The notes below the pieces were generated by a model that saw only the letters and a program-made list of their open reading frames with translations, did no database searches and had not been told where the DNA came from. DNA of 64,000 bases, taken from assembly GCA_964473865.1 (NCBI GenBank), contig CAYYQN010000020.1, positions 1 to 64,000 of the forward strand. The letters run 5' to 3'. Positions 1 through 8,714 of the stretch are shown here, piece by piece. The position numbers were made by a program, and so were the translations under genes. This DNA comes from CAIMUX01 sp964473865 (GTDB lineage: Bacteria; Eisenbacteria; RBG-16-71-46; CAIMUX01). Numbering within the stretch: the stretch's first letter is position 1; the number at the start of each line of letters is the position of its first letter.

Positions 1-195
1 GCGCCGCGTTTGCGAACGGGACGGTGACTTGGCAGCGGACCTCTCTCCGGACGAAGCGAGAGATGCCCCGCACCACGGAGCCGACTCCACCAAGTCCGTG
101 CCCGCCAGAGTCTCCTGGTCGCGGTGCGCGGTCCCGGTACCCGTTCCCGATGCCCGGCCCCGCGGGAATGAACCGGACCGCGGAAGGAGGTTGCC
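1..195. other. Non-coding left edge
   Basis: No convincing gene is visible before the first start codon. Frames that run open from the window edge continue into the YbaK-type gene out of frame and have no recognisable protein character. The last 15 bases hold the strong ribosome-binding site of the next gene. Confidence 0.4.
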
Positions 196-663
196 ATGCC
201 GGCCGCCAAATTGAAGGAGTTCTTGGATTCCCAAGGAATCCGTTATGTGTCGATCAGCCATTCGATCGCCTACACGGCCCAGGAGATCGCCGCTTCCGCC
301 CATGTCCGTGGCAAGGAGATGGCGAAGACGGTCATCGTGCGGATCGATAACAAGCTCGCCATGGCCGTGCTCCCGGCATCGCCCAAGGTGGATCTGAACC
401 TTCTCCGGCAGGCGGCAGGTGCCCGGCAAGCGGAGATCGCCGCCGAGAAGGACTTCCGTGAGGCGTTTCCCGGTTGCGAGCTGGGGGCGATGCCGCCGTT
501 CGGGAACCTGTATGGAATGGTGGTCTACGTGGACCCCAGTCTGAGCAAGGACAAGGAGATCGCCTTCAACGCGGGGACCCATCACGAGCTGATCCGCATG
601 GAGTATGGCGACTTCGAAAAACTGGTGAGACCTCAGGTCGTCGCCCTCGCCCGCACGAACTGA
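196..663 (+). CDS. YbaK/EbsC-family aminoacyl-tRNA deacylase
   Basis: A 155-residue cytoplasmic protein of the YbaK/ProX trans-editing family, whose members hydrolyse mischarged aminoacyl-tRNAs. Visible family landmarks are the conserved lysine in the GKEMAKTVIV strand, the ASPKVDLNLLR segment, the A-E-I-A-A-E-K-D-F helix, and the G-A-M-P-P-F-G loop that lines the substrate pocket. Length fits a stand-alone YbaK domain. The ATG follows an AAGGAGG Shine-Dalgarno at 6-base spacing, so the start is secure. It is monocistronic: about 245 bases separate it from the convergent kinase gene. Which mischarged tRNA it clears (Cys-, Ala- or other) cannot be read from the sequence; family assignment is secure, substrate is not. 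Confidence 0.88.
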   Translation: MPAAKLKEFLDSQGIRYVSISHSIAYTAQEIAASAHVRGKEMAKTVIVRIDNKLAMAVLPASPKVDLNLLRQAAGARQAEIAAEKDFREAFPGCELGAMPPFGNLYGMVVYVDPSLSKDKEIAFNAGTHHELIRMEYGDFEKLVRPQVVALARTN

Positions 664-909
664 CGGCCGAAGGATCACCCGGGATGCTTCGGAGGCGCTC
701 CGCGCGGGCGGTCCGAAGGCGGGCCCGGGACGCAACGTGGCCTTCACAGTTGCTGGCCGGGCCGAGCGTCGGAGAGCCCGAGAACGTGGATCCGCAAGCG
801 GTGCCGTGAGGATCGCCACGCGGTCAAGGCAGTGGTCCTGAGATGAGTCAGGCCAGAAATGGTGGGAGGCAGCCGGGGCCCGCGGGCCCGGATGCTTGCG
901 GCGCGCCCC

Positions 910-3900
910 TCACAAGGCGGCGAGCCGCTTCCGGGCGTCGATGGGCTCCGGGTGCGCGGGATCGGCGTCTTTCCAGTAGTCCAGGAACTTCCGATACCGG
1001 GCCCGAGCGCCCGCCCGGTCTCCCTTGTCCTCCAGCACACGGCCGAAGCGGTAGTGGTAGAGCGGATGGATCAGGTAGCGGGGGTCTTCTCCAGGCGCAA
1101 CGCTTGTGAGCTTCACGTACTCCGCGGCGGCTCGATCCAGATCTCCCTTCCTCCAATAGGCGCGCGCCAGGACGTCCCGGAGGAAAGGTTGATTGTTGCT
1201 GGCGACCTGTGCGATGCCGGAGATCATGAATCGCGGCCAGACCATCCCTTCGCCGATACTGATCGCATCGCCGACCGCACCCGAGGCCAAGGCGAGCTCG
1301 GCGGACAGCAGCCGGAGGCGAACCGTCCGAAATTCCCGGTCGCTCGGATTCAGGGGCGGGAGAAGCTCATCCATTTGCCGTAGGTTCTCGCGCGCCGCGT
1401 CCAGGTGGCCCTGACGGAAGTCCACCCAGGCTTGCAGAAACTTCAGATCGGCCCGGCCCGCGGCGCGAACCGAAGGATCCTGCCGTTGCATCCAGTCGAC
1501 ATAGCCCCGGAAGGCGTCGCCGGCGCGTACGAAGTCCCCGCGATCCGCGTAGATGAACCCGGTGATCCAGTTGGTCGCAGACACGAAGTAGTCCTCGCCG
1601 GACTGCCGAGCCTGCGCCTCGACCGACTGATAGTTGGCCAGCGATCGATCCCAGCGCCCGAGGAGGTAGTCGTAGTAGGCTTCGATCCACGCCGCCCCCA
1701 GACGCATGCCGGGGGAGGGTGCGCGGCGTGCAAACTCGACCAGGCAGCGCCCGACCTCGGTGTAGTTCTCCTGTAGTGCGTACGCATAGGCCATGTTCAC
1801 CCACGAGGTGAAGAACTCCGGCTTGCGCGCGACCAGGGCGCGGTATGTCGCCACGGATTCGTCCAGGCGCCCCATGGCCAGGTACAGCTCGGCCACCGAG
1901 TCCTGCGGGTTGGGGTCGTCCGGGTTGAGGGCTGCGTACTTCTCAAAGCAGGAGATGGCTTCGGCGAACTCACCCAGACTCGAATGGTCGTAGGCCGTCA
2001 GGTTGAGGGCCGGGCCAAACTCCGGGTCGAGGGTTAGAGCTTTCTGCAGCGCGTCGAGGGCTTCGCGGTACATCTCCCGGTTGTGATAGTACCGGCCCAG
2101 GTCATAGTAGGCCACTTTCTCCGCCGGATAATCTCTGATGAGATCGCTCAAGACTCGGAACTGCCTGTCGGGGTCCTTCTCGATCACGCCGGCGTACTGA
2201 GCCTCGATATAGCGCCGCTCCTTGTCGGTGGCCTTGTCCGAGAATCTCCGGGCTCGTTCCAGGGCGGCGTCTCGCGCCTTGAAATCCCGGAGCGAGTCCC
2301 GGGTGCGAGAGAGATAGAGCCAGGCTACCGCGAACGTGGAATCGATCTCGACCGCTCTCCCGAGCGACTTCTCGGCGTCGGCGAATAGCCAGCGGTAGTA
2401 CTCATCCTGTCCGCGCCGGAAGAGGTTGTAGGCGCCGAGGGAGTTCGTGGTGAGGTCGACCACTCGCGGCGGCGGCTTCGCGATCTTGAGAGCGGGGACG
2501 CCGATACCTCGGGAGACCGCGTGGCTGACCTCATCGATCTGCGTCTTCAGAATGCTGGCCGGACCCTCGCCCCGGGACTGGGCGGTCCGGAGCGGCTGCC
2601 CGGTGGCGACGTCCAGCACCTTGACATCAGTCACAAAGGTGTTCCCGGCCTTGGTGTAGAACCCGACGGCCAGGGCGTCGATTCGCTCCTGCCGGCAGAT
2701 GGCGAAGCCGGTCTCCTCGTCCAGCAACGCAGACTCGTCCCGGCCCGACTGCCGCAGAAGGTCCTTGAGCCGCTGCATGGTCGTGACCTGGAAGCGCCCG
2801 GACTGCTCGAGGCTCGTGATGAGAAGATTCGGGATCGTCTCCTGGAGGTAGTCAAAGGCCCGATCGCCGGTCTGATTCCGGAACCCAAGCACGACGATCG
2901 AGGGCCGCGCCGAGGCCGGACGGGGCCGGAACTGCCAGATCGCGAACGCGCCGATCGCAGCCAGGGCGAGAAGGCCGGGGATCCAGATCTTCCTCGCAGG
3001 CACACGTAGCGTAAGCTGCTTCGAGGTTGAGGACTCGCGCAGCGGCAGCGGCGATGGCGTGGGGAGGGCTTCCTGGATCTTCGCCAGATCGGCGGCCAGG
3101 TCCCTCGCGCTCTGATAGCGCATTTCCCCGGTCTTGTGCAGGCAGCGCAGGATGACCTGCCTCAAAAACTCCGGTATCTGCGGATTGATCTTCCGGGGAT
3201 CCGGGACCGGCTCCGTCTTGTGCCGGATCGCCATCGCCACCGCCGTGTCCCCTTCGAACGGCAGGCGGCCGGTCAGCATCTCGAACAGTACGATCCCGAG
3301 CGAGTAGATGTCAGCGGGCGGTCCCGCTTCCTTACCCTCCGACTGTTCGGGGGACATGTAGGCGGGGGTCCCGATCATGGTCTTGGCGCCCGAACCACGT
3401 TTACCCTTGGTGGCGCGGGCGAGCCCGAAGTCCATGATCCGGGCGTTGCCCTCCCGGTCGATCATGATGTTCTGCGGCTTGAGATCCCGGTGGATCACGC
3501 CGGCGCGGTGCGCCTCCTCCAATCCGTCGCAGATCTGCCGGGCGATGGCGACTGCCTTGGGGAGCGGGAGGGCGCCGATCCGGTGGATGAGGCTCTTCAG
3601 GTCCTCGCCGGACACGTACTCCATGGTGATGTAGTAGGTGTCCTGCTCGCGGCCGAGATCGTGCATCCGGCAGACGTTGCGATGAGAGATCGTCCGGGCA
3701 AGCTTCAGTTCGTCGCGGAACCGCTCGATGCTGGCGGCATCGCCGGCGATTTCCGGCCGGATGAGCTTGAGGGCGAGCTTCTCGCGAACCTCGGTGTCGT
3801 AGACCTTGTAGACGCGGCCCATGCCGCCCCGGCCGAGATCCTCGATGACCTGGTAGCGACCGGCGAAGACGAGGCCGGCCCGAAGCTCAGGCCCGGGAGG

Positions 3901-4107
3901 CCCGGGAAGCGCCTCGGTGTCGCCGGCCGGTGGGGGGGCCGGCGGAGAATCCGCAGTGGGGGGGGACCCCGCCGCCAGCGGAGAGTGTGCGGTCGCCGGC
4001 AAATCTGCGGAGGCGGGATGATCCGCAGCGGGCGGCAATACGGCGCCGCAGGCGCTGCAGTAGCACGCATCTTCGCTGTTCTTCGCCGCACACCTGGGAC
4101 AGCGCAC
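910..4107 (-). CDS. Zinc-ribbon Ser/Thr protein kinase with TolB-like and TPR domains
   Basis: A 1065-residue membrane-anchored signalling protein. Residues 3-21 form a CxxC...CxxC zinc ribbon, followed by a Pro/Ala-rich linker. Residues 84-345 are a eukaryotic-type kinase with all catalytic elements: G-rich loop GRGGMG, VAIK-type lysine K114, HRDLKPQN with D208, DFG at 226-228, and SPE. A single membrane span lies at about 374-393. Residues 402-530 resemble the TolB/FlgO-like N-terminal fold seen in bacterial kinase and cyclase receptors. From about 555 to the end are many TPR units (A-W-x-x-L and A-x-x-x-Y-x-x-A patterns). The GTG start is chosen for its AGGAG box. The phosphorylation target is unknown. 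This architecture is frequent in Acidobacteria and FCB-type genomes. Confidence 0.9.
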   Translation of the reverse strand: MRCPRCAAKNSEDACYCSACGAVLPPAADHPASADLPATAHSPLAAGSPPTADSPPAPPPAGDTEALPGPPGPELRAGLVFAGRYQVIEDLGRGGMGRVYKVYDTEVREKLALKLIRPEIAGDAASIERFRDELKLARTISHRNVCRMHDLGREQDTYYITMEYVSGEDLKSLIHRIGALPLPKAVAIARQICDGLEEAHRAGVIHRDLKPQNIMIDREGNARIMDFGLARATKGKRGSGAKTMIGTPAYMSPEQSEGKEAGPPADIYSLGIVLFEMLTGRLPFEGDTAVAMAIRHKTEPVPDPRKINPQIPEFLRQVILRCLHKTGEMRYQSARDLAADLAKIQEALPTPSPLPLRESSTSKQLTLRVPARKIWIPGLLALAAIGAFAIWQFRPRPASARPSIVVLGFRNQTGDRAFDYLQETIPNLLITSLEQSGRFQVTTMQRLKDLLRQSGRDESALLDEETGFAICRQERIDALAVGFYTKAGNTFVTDVKVLDVATGQPLRTAQSRGEGPASILKTQIDEVSHAVSRGIGVPALKIAKPPPRVVDLTTNSLGAYNLFRRGQDEYYRWLFADAEKSLGRAVEIDSTFAVAWLYLSRTRDSLRDFKARDAALERARRFSDKATDKERRYIEAQYAGVIEKDPDRQFRVLSDLIRDYPAEKVAYYDLGRYYHNREMYREALDALQKALTLDPEFGPALNLTAYDHSSLGEFAEAISCFEKYAALNPDDPNPQDSVAELYLAMGRLDESVATYRALVARKPEFFTSWVNMAYAYALQENYTEVGRCLVEFARRAPSPGMRLGAAWIEAYYDYLLGRWDRSLANYQSVEAQARQSGEDYFVSATNWITGFIYADRGDFVRAGDAFRGYVDWMQRQDPSVRAAGRADLKFLQAWVDFRQGHLDAARENLRQMDELLPPLNPSDREFRTVRLRLLSAELALASGAVGDAISIGEGMVWPRFMISGIAQVASNNQPFLRDVLARAYWRKGDLDRAAAEYVKLTSVAPGEDPRYLIHPLYHYRFGRVLEDKGDRAGARARYRKFLDYWKDADPAHPEPIDARKRLAAL

Positions 4108-4221
4108 TGCTGGTCTCCTCCGGGGGGAGGGTGGCAGGCCGGCGATCGACTCGCAAGTGCCTCCCGGCGCCAGGGCCGGAGTTTTCCAGCGACCCGCCGG
4201 GATGCCGGCGGGCGCCGGCGA

Positions 4222-5580
4222 TCACGCTTGCCGGGCGAACGGCAACCGGAACGAGACTGCCAACCCGCCGCGCGCCCCGCGCTCCGCCCGGACGCGTCCG
4301 CCGTGGGCTTCCACCGCCCGCTTCACGATTCCGAGCCCCAGGCCGACGGAGCCGGTCTTGCGCGAGCGGGAGGGATCGACGCGATAGAAAGGCTCGAAGA
4401 TCCGGGTCAGGTGCGCTTCCGGGACGCCGGGCCCTTCGTCGTCCACCGAGACCTCGACATCGCCGGCGACGCGGCGGGAGGCCAGGACCACCGCGCCCCG
4501 GCCGGCGTGGCGGACGGCGTTCTCGAAGAGGTTGCCCAGGACTCGCACCCCGAGCGCGGGATCGATCACGATCGTCCGGGCGTCGTCGGCGATCCGGACC
4601 TCGAGGGCCATTCCCGCGCGATCGGCCTCTTCCGCAATGCGAGCCCAGGCTTGCCGCGCGAGCGCATCCAAGGGGATCTCGCGAGGCTCGATGGGTGCGG
4701 CGTCGAAGTCGAGGCGGCTCGCCACCAGCAGCTCCTCGACCAGCGAATCGACCGCGTCCACGTCGGACTCGAGGTCTTCCAGGCGCTCCCGCGGCGCGCC
4801 CCCCTCGCGCAAGAGCTCGAGCGACATCTTCATCCTGGCCAGAGGGGAGCGGAGTTCGTGGGAGACCCCGGCGAGAAGCTCCTTTTGCCCCCTGACCATC
4901 TCCTGGACTTGATCCGCCATGGCGTTGAAGCTCTGCCCCATGGCGGCCACTTCGTCCCGGCCGCCGGCGTTGACTCGATGCTCCAGATCGCCGGAGGCGA
5001 TCCGGTCCATGGAGCGGCTCATGCGCCGGATGGGGCGGGTGAGATACAGGGAGAGAAGGACGATTCCGACCAGGCCAGTCAGACCGATCGCGAGGAGGCC
5101 GTGGAGAAATGCCTGATGAGACTCTCGTGAGTGGTACCTCCTCGCCGTCTCCAGCGTGGCCACGGTTCGTCCTTGCGCCAGCACCGGGACCCGCGCCAGA
5201 AGCCCCGGCGGGCCTCCAATCTGGCAGGTGCGCCCCTCGATCTCGACCGTGCGCCAAGGAAGATGCTTCGGGAGCGCGTGCCCCAGACGTCCGGCCAGGA
5301 CCCGGCCGGTCGGATCGAGGACCGCGAGCCAGGTTCCCTCCTCGTTCTCAATGGACCGGAGGAAGTCCCGGCAGGCGGGATTGTCAAACCGGCCTTCCGG
5401 ACAGAGCTCCTCCAGCTTCTTTGCCACGAGCACCGCCTCCCGGGTGCGGGCGATGTCGATCTCCTGCATCACTTCTCCGCCCATGATTCGGCTGAAGAGG
5501 TGCAGAGACGCCGCCAGGAGGAGAGTCATGAGAAGCGCGAAGAGAACGGCAATGCGGGCGGTCAGCCAGAAGAGCCTCAC
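4222..5580 (-). CDS. CpxA-like sensor histidine kinase
   Basis: A 452-residue inner-membrane histidine kinase. It has a membrane span at 7-30, a periplasmic sensor at about 31-156 with three cysteines, a second span at 157-180, HAMP at 181-235, the dimerisation/phosphoacceptor box GVSHELRSPL with H241, and an ATPase domain with an N-box (LFENAVRH), the D-D-E-G-P-G-V-P G1 box and the G-L-G-L-G-I-V-K G2 box. The H-box followed by A-R-M-K-M-S is characteristic of the CpxA/RstB branch. The GTG start overlaps the stop of the upstream regulator gene (GTGA) and is preceded by AGGAGGAGTC, so the pair is translationally coupled. Together with the Spy/CpxP-like gene upstream this looks like an envelope-stress system; the actual signal is inferred. 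Confidence 0.9.
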   Translation of the reverse strand: MRLFWLTARIAVLFALLMTLLLAASLHLFSRIMGGEVMQEIDIARTREAVLVAKKLEELCPEGRFDNPACRDFLRSIENEEGTWLAVLDPTGRVLAGRLGHALPKHLPWRTVEIEGRTCQIGGPPGLLARVPVLAQGRTVATLETARRYHSRESHQAFLHGLLAIGLTGLVGIVLLSLYLTRPIRRMSRSMDRIASGDLEHRVNAGGRDEVAAMGQSFNAMADQVQEMVRGQKELLAGVSHELRSPLARMKMSLELLREGGAPRERLEDLESDVDAVDSLVEELLVASRLDFDAAPIEPREIPLDALARQAWARIAEEADRAGMALEVRIADDARTIVIDPALGVRVLGNLFENAVRHAGRGAVVLASRRVAGDVEVSVDDEGPGVPEAHLTRIFEPFYRVDPSRSRKTGSVGLGLGIVKRAVEAHGGRVRAERGARGGLAVSFRLPFARQA

Positions 5581-6274
5581 GACTCCTCCTGGGGACGGAC
5601 AAACTGGTAGCCAACTCCGCGGACCGTCTTCAGAAGGACGGGGTGGCGCGGATCGGGCTCGATCTTCTGCCGGATCCGGCTCACCTGGACGTCGATCGAC
5701 CGGTCGAACGCGGACGAGTCCGTGCCATGCAGGCGCTGCATGATCTGGTCGCGGGTCAGGACGCGGCCCGCGCTCGCGGCCAGGATGTAGAGGAGGTCGA
5801 ACTCGCCGGTGGTCAGATCAAGCTCGTTTCCTTTCAGGGTCGCGCTGCGCGTGCCGGGATCGAGGAGGAGGCCTTCAACCCGGATGGATTCCTGCGCCGC
5901 GCCGGCCGGCTCCCCGCGGGTCCGCCGCAAAATGGCGCGAATTCGCGCCAGAAGTTCCCGCGGGCTGAACGGTTTGGGCAGGTAGTCATCCGCGCCCAGC
6001 TCCAGTCCCACGATGCGGTCCGCCTCGTCGCCCCGGGCCGTGAGCATGAGGACCGGCACGCTTCCTCCCTGTCGGATCCGGCGGCACACCTCAAGGCCGT
6101 CCATTCGTGGGAGCATGAGGTCGAGGATGACGAGGTCCGGATCCGAGGCGCGGAGAGCCGCCAGCCCGCCCGGGCCGTCGCCGGCTCCCTCCACCTCGAA
6201 CCCGTGCGGTCGGAGATACTCCCGCACCAGGGAGACGAGCTTCTCGTCGTCGTCCACCATGAGAATCCGATGTA
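5577..6274 (-). CDS. OmpR-family response regulator, 5' end lost in gap
   Basis: A receiver plus winged-helix regulator whose first codons lie in the 100-N gap. The visible protein begins H-R-I-L-M-V-D-D-D-E-K, so only a few residues should be missing. The acidic pocket (D-D-D), the phosphoacceptor in L-V-I-L-D-L-M-L-P, the T of LMLTARG and the K of LPKPF are intact. The C-terminal domain shows the RILTRDQIM-like recognition region and the R-G-V-G-Y-Q-F hairpin. It is coupled by GTGA overlap to the histidine kinase downstream. Continuation of the frame through the gap into the Spy-like gene is an artefact of a gap size divisible into the frame and is not a fusion. Confidence 0.88.
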
Positions 6275-6374
6275 NNNNNNNNNNNNNNNNNNNNNNNNNN
6301 NNNNNNNNNNNNNNNNNNNNNNNNNNNNNNNNNNNNNNNNNNNNNNNNNNNNNNNNNNNNNNNNNNNNNNNNNN
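6275..6374. other. Assembly gap (100 N)
   Basis: Exactly 100 ambiguous bases, the conventional placeholder for a scaffold gap of unknown true length. It removes the 3' end of the Spy/CpxP-like gene, their intergenic space and the 5' end of the response regulator gene. Confidence 0.98.
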
Positions 6375-6833
6375 CTGGTGGAGCTTGGTCAGCTCCTCCT
6401 TCAGGAGCGCCCTCTGGTTCGGGTCCAGGCTGTTCACGAAGTCGACCAGCTCGCCGGAGACGTTGTAGGCCACCTGGCGGAACTGCTCCAGGTGGGAGTC
6501 GATTCGGCTCCGTACGTCCGCCCGATCGAGGGTCCCGTCGCCGATGCGGGCCAGGATCTCGTCCGCCTCTGTGCGCATGCGCTCATGCTCGCGAAGCTGA
6601 TCCTCCATGATGGCGTGAGCCCGGTCGACGTGAACCCGCTGCTCGGGGGTGAGGTCGAGCCGGTCGAGGATGGCCTCGACCTTCGCGTGCATCTCCGCGG
6701 GCCCCCCGGGTCCTCCGTGCAGGCGGCCCAGCATCCCGCCGGGGTGTCCGTTGGCCATCACCGCTACCGACCCGATCCCGAGCGCCGCAATCGCGATCAG
6801 CGCCGGGATCCACGCTGCCTTTCTCCGATTCAT
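6375..6833 (-). CDS. Spy/CpxP-like periplasmic LTXXQ protein, 3' end lost in gap
   Basis: 153 residues are visible. An N-terminal hydrophobic segment at 8-26 (signal peptide or anchor) is followed by a charged, almost entirely helical region with an L-T-P-E-Q-R motif at 61-66 and a second L-D-P-N-Q near 136, the hallmark of the CpxP/Spy chaperone-adaptor family. Such proteins bind misfolded envelope proteins and damp or report to Cpx-type kinases. The ATG at 6833 has a GGAGG box seven bases upstream; farther-upstream starts lack one. It precedes the regulator and kinase genes in the same direction, so the three probably form one operon. C-terminal residues fall in the N gap. Confidence 0.82.
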
Positions 6834-6972
6834 CGCATCCTCCGATCTTCTGTGCGTCGCCGGAAGTCGATCCGACGCCTTCGTGGCGGGCGATCGCTCC
6901 CGGCACCTGCAACGAGGATCGTCCGCGCAGGTGTCGGGGGGATTTCGCTCAGGCAACGGCGCGCAAGGATTG

Positions 6973-6987
6973 GTAACGGAGTGTTAC
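6973..6987. promoter_or_regulatory. Dyad GTAAC-N5-GTTAC, candidate CpxR-like box
   Basis: A perfect 5-5-5 inverted repeat in the divergent region between the Spy-like gene and the barrel-like gene. It matches 7 of 10 defined positions of the known CpxR box (GTAAA-N5-GTAAA) on either strand and sits 13 bases before the putative -35 at 7001. Its use by the adjacent regulator is inference. Confidence 0.4.
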
Positions 6988-7000
6988 GGCGCGGCCGAAG

Positions 7001-7029
7001 TTGACTTCGCCGCGGCGGCGGCCTACGTT
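7001..7029 (+). promoter_or_regulatory. Putative promoter of the gene at 7116
   Basis: TTGACT at 7001-7006 and TACGTT at 7024-7029 with a 17-base spacer. The -35 matches consensus at 5 of 6 and the -10 at 3 of 6. It would give a leader of roughly 80 bases. Confidence 0.45.
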
Positions 7030-7115
7030 CGCTCCAGCGGCGTCTCTGTGAAGGTTGGGCATGGCGTTTCGACTGCCGCAGGCATGGAGGCCGGCGCGCC
7101 TCGGAGAACAAGGCA

Positions 7116-8663
7116 ATGCGACGCTGGCTGGGGATCCCGGGATGGGCGGTGCGGCTGGGCGGCAACCGCGCCTCCCGGGAGGAGCGATTCGCCTCCGGCA
7201 CGCGAAGCGTTCCTCGGGGTGTCTGCGTCGTCCTCGCTCTTTCTGCCCTCAGCCTGTTGCCTTCACGGGCCGCCGGCCAGCAACCTATCGCGCTCACGCC
7301 TTCGCTTGGACTCGAGATCGACCGCGCCCGCCGAGATGAGTACGGCCTCTTCCCAGCCGTGGATGGCTTTGTGCGCGGGCGCATCCTCACCACGTCGCGT
7401 GCGGATCGCTTTCGCCTCGAGATCGACGCCGAGCGCGACGGGCGGCCGGTTCGCACCCACGCCGCGGTTCCGGGTGCAGAGGTCGAGCGGGCCCGGCTCC
7501 GCTGCCGCCTGGTGGAAGAGGCCCAGGCTGGAAGCGCCATGGCTTCGCTGACCTCGGAAGCCGATTGCCTGCGCCGGCTGGCCATTCGTTTCGGCGCGGC
7601 CGGGCGAACCGATCTCTCGCTGGCCCTGGCGGAGGAGTTGTCGGAGCGGTACCCGGAGTCGCCCGAGGCCGGATGGGCGGCCGAGTGGCAGCCGGCGCTG
7701 CGGGATCTGCGGGCCGGCGGTTCTCTCTTCGGATCGGCGGGCCGTCTCGATCAAGGCGGCCGCACTGAGCTTCTCATCTTCAGCGGCTACTACGGAGTCT
7801 GGCTCGGGGTCGCGACTCCGATCGCGCTGGATGCCACCTCTCTGCAATCGGTGGCGGCTGGACTCCTGCTGGGCGGCTCCGGATCGATGGCGATCACCCA
7901 CGCTCTGAGCCGCAACGCCCCGATGAGTCGGGGGCGGGCCTCCGTGATCTCGCTCGGCGGACACCTGGGAACCTGGCAGGGTCTCGGTTGGGCGGGAATC
8001 GCGGATGCCGAGGGCCATGATGTCGTGGGCGTGGGGGTGCTGGCCGGGCTGGCCGGCATCGGCAGCGCGGTCGCCTTGACGCACCGAGTAGAGTTTCGCG
8101 AAGGGCCGGCGGAGCTGATCCACGCCGGGATGCTCTGGGGCGGTTGGCTGGGGCTTGTCGCGTCGCTAGCGACCGCGCCGGACGATGGCGATCGCGAGGG
8201 GGACGACATCCTGCACGTGTTGCTTGTGACCAGCGACGCGGGGGTGCTGGCCACGGCGCTCCTCGGCCACGACCTGCCGGTGAGCCGCCCGCGAGTCCGG
8301 CTGGTCTCCCTCGCAGGAGTGCTCGGCGCCACTGCCGGCGGCGGGCTGGCCGCGTTGGCCAAGGTGGACGACAGTCGCACTGCGATCGCGGCTGTCGGGT
8401 TCGCCAGCCTCATGGGCCTGGTTGTGGGCGCCCGGCTCACCGCCGACTACGACCGCGGGCGCGAGTCCTCCGCATTCGAGTCCCGGGCGCCGTCCTTTGA
8501 CGAATCGGCCGGAGCGGTGGGCGCAGGTGGGTGGGTTGAGGAGAGTCCGGCGCTTCGGGTCCAGTTCGACCCGGATCGGGCGCCTCGGGGTCGGCGGTCC
8601 GCGCGGATCAGCCCGCTCGGTCCTGACCCAATCCTGCGCGTCGCTCTGCGCTGGGAGTTCTGA
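7116..8663 (+). CDS. Exported membrane/barrel-like protein of unknown function
   Basis: A 515-residue protein not assignable to a named family. It has a long N-terminal region and then a signal-like hydrophobic stretch at about 35-52 ending in S-R-A-A-G-Q, suggesting processing there. Residues 130-190 include a short helical, TPR-like part (LALAEELSERYP). Residues 210-450 are unusually Gly/Ala/Leu-rich with repeated 18-22-residue apolar segments, and the chain ends L-R-W-E-F, the terminal aromatic expected for a BAM-inserted outer-membrane protein. The chosen ATG has GGAG nine bases upstream. Whether the middle is helical membrane spans or barrel strands is undecided. Divergent from the Cpx-like operon across a shared regulatory region, so it could be a stress target. 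Confidence 0.6.
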   Translation: MRRWLGIPGWAVRLGGNRASREERFASGTRSVPRGVCVVLALSALSLLPSRAAGQQPIALTPSLGLEIDRARRDEYGLFPAVDGFVRGRILTTSRADRFRLEIDAERDGRPVRTHAAVPGAEVERARLRCRLVEEAQAGSAMASLTSEADCLRRLAIRFGAAGRTDLSLALAEELSERYPESPEAGWAAEWQPALRDLRAGGSLFGSAGRLDQGGRTELLIFSGYYGVWLGVATPIALDATSLQSVAAGLLLGGSGSMAITHALSRNAPMSRGRASVISLGGHLGTWQGLGWAGIADAEGHDVVGVGVLAGLAGIGSAVALTHRVEFREGPAELIHAGMLWGGWLGLVASLATAPDDGDREGDDILHVLLVTSDAGVLATALLGHDLPVSRPRVRLVSLAGVLGATAGGGLAALAKVDDSRTAIAAVGFASLMGLVVGARLTADYDRGRESSAFESRAPSFDESAGAVGAGGWVEESPALRVQFDPDRAPRGRRSARISPLGPDPILRVALRWEF

Positions 8664-8714
8664 GCTTCCCGCTCTTCCGCGGCTCATTCTCCCGGGCTCT
8701 CTCGCCACTCGGGC

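Noticed and set aside
3136..5130. A 664-residue frame on the + strand opposite the kinases
   Set aside because: It is a high-GC shadow of two well-supported genes on the other strand and shows no domain.
5577..6956. Fusion of response regulator and Spy-like protein in one frame
   Set aside because: The frame passes through exactly 100 N. Each part has its own features (start with ribosome site, complete domains), so it is an assembly artefact.
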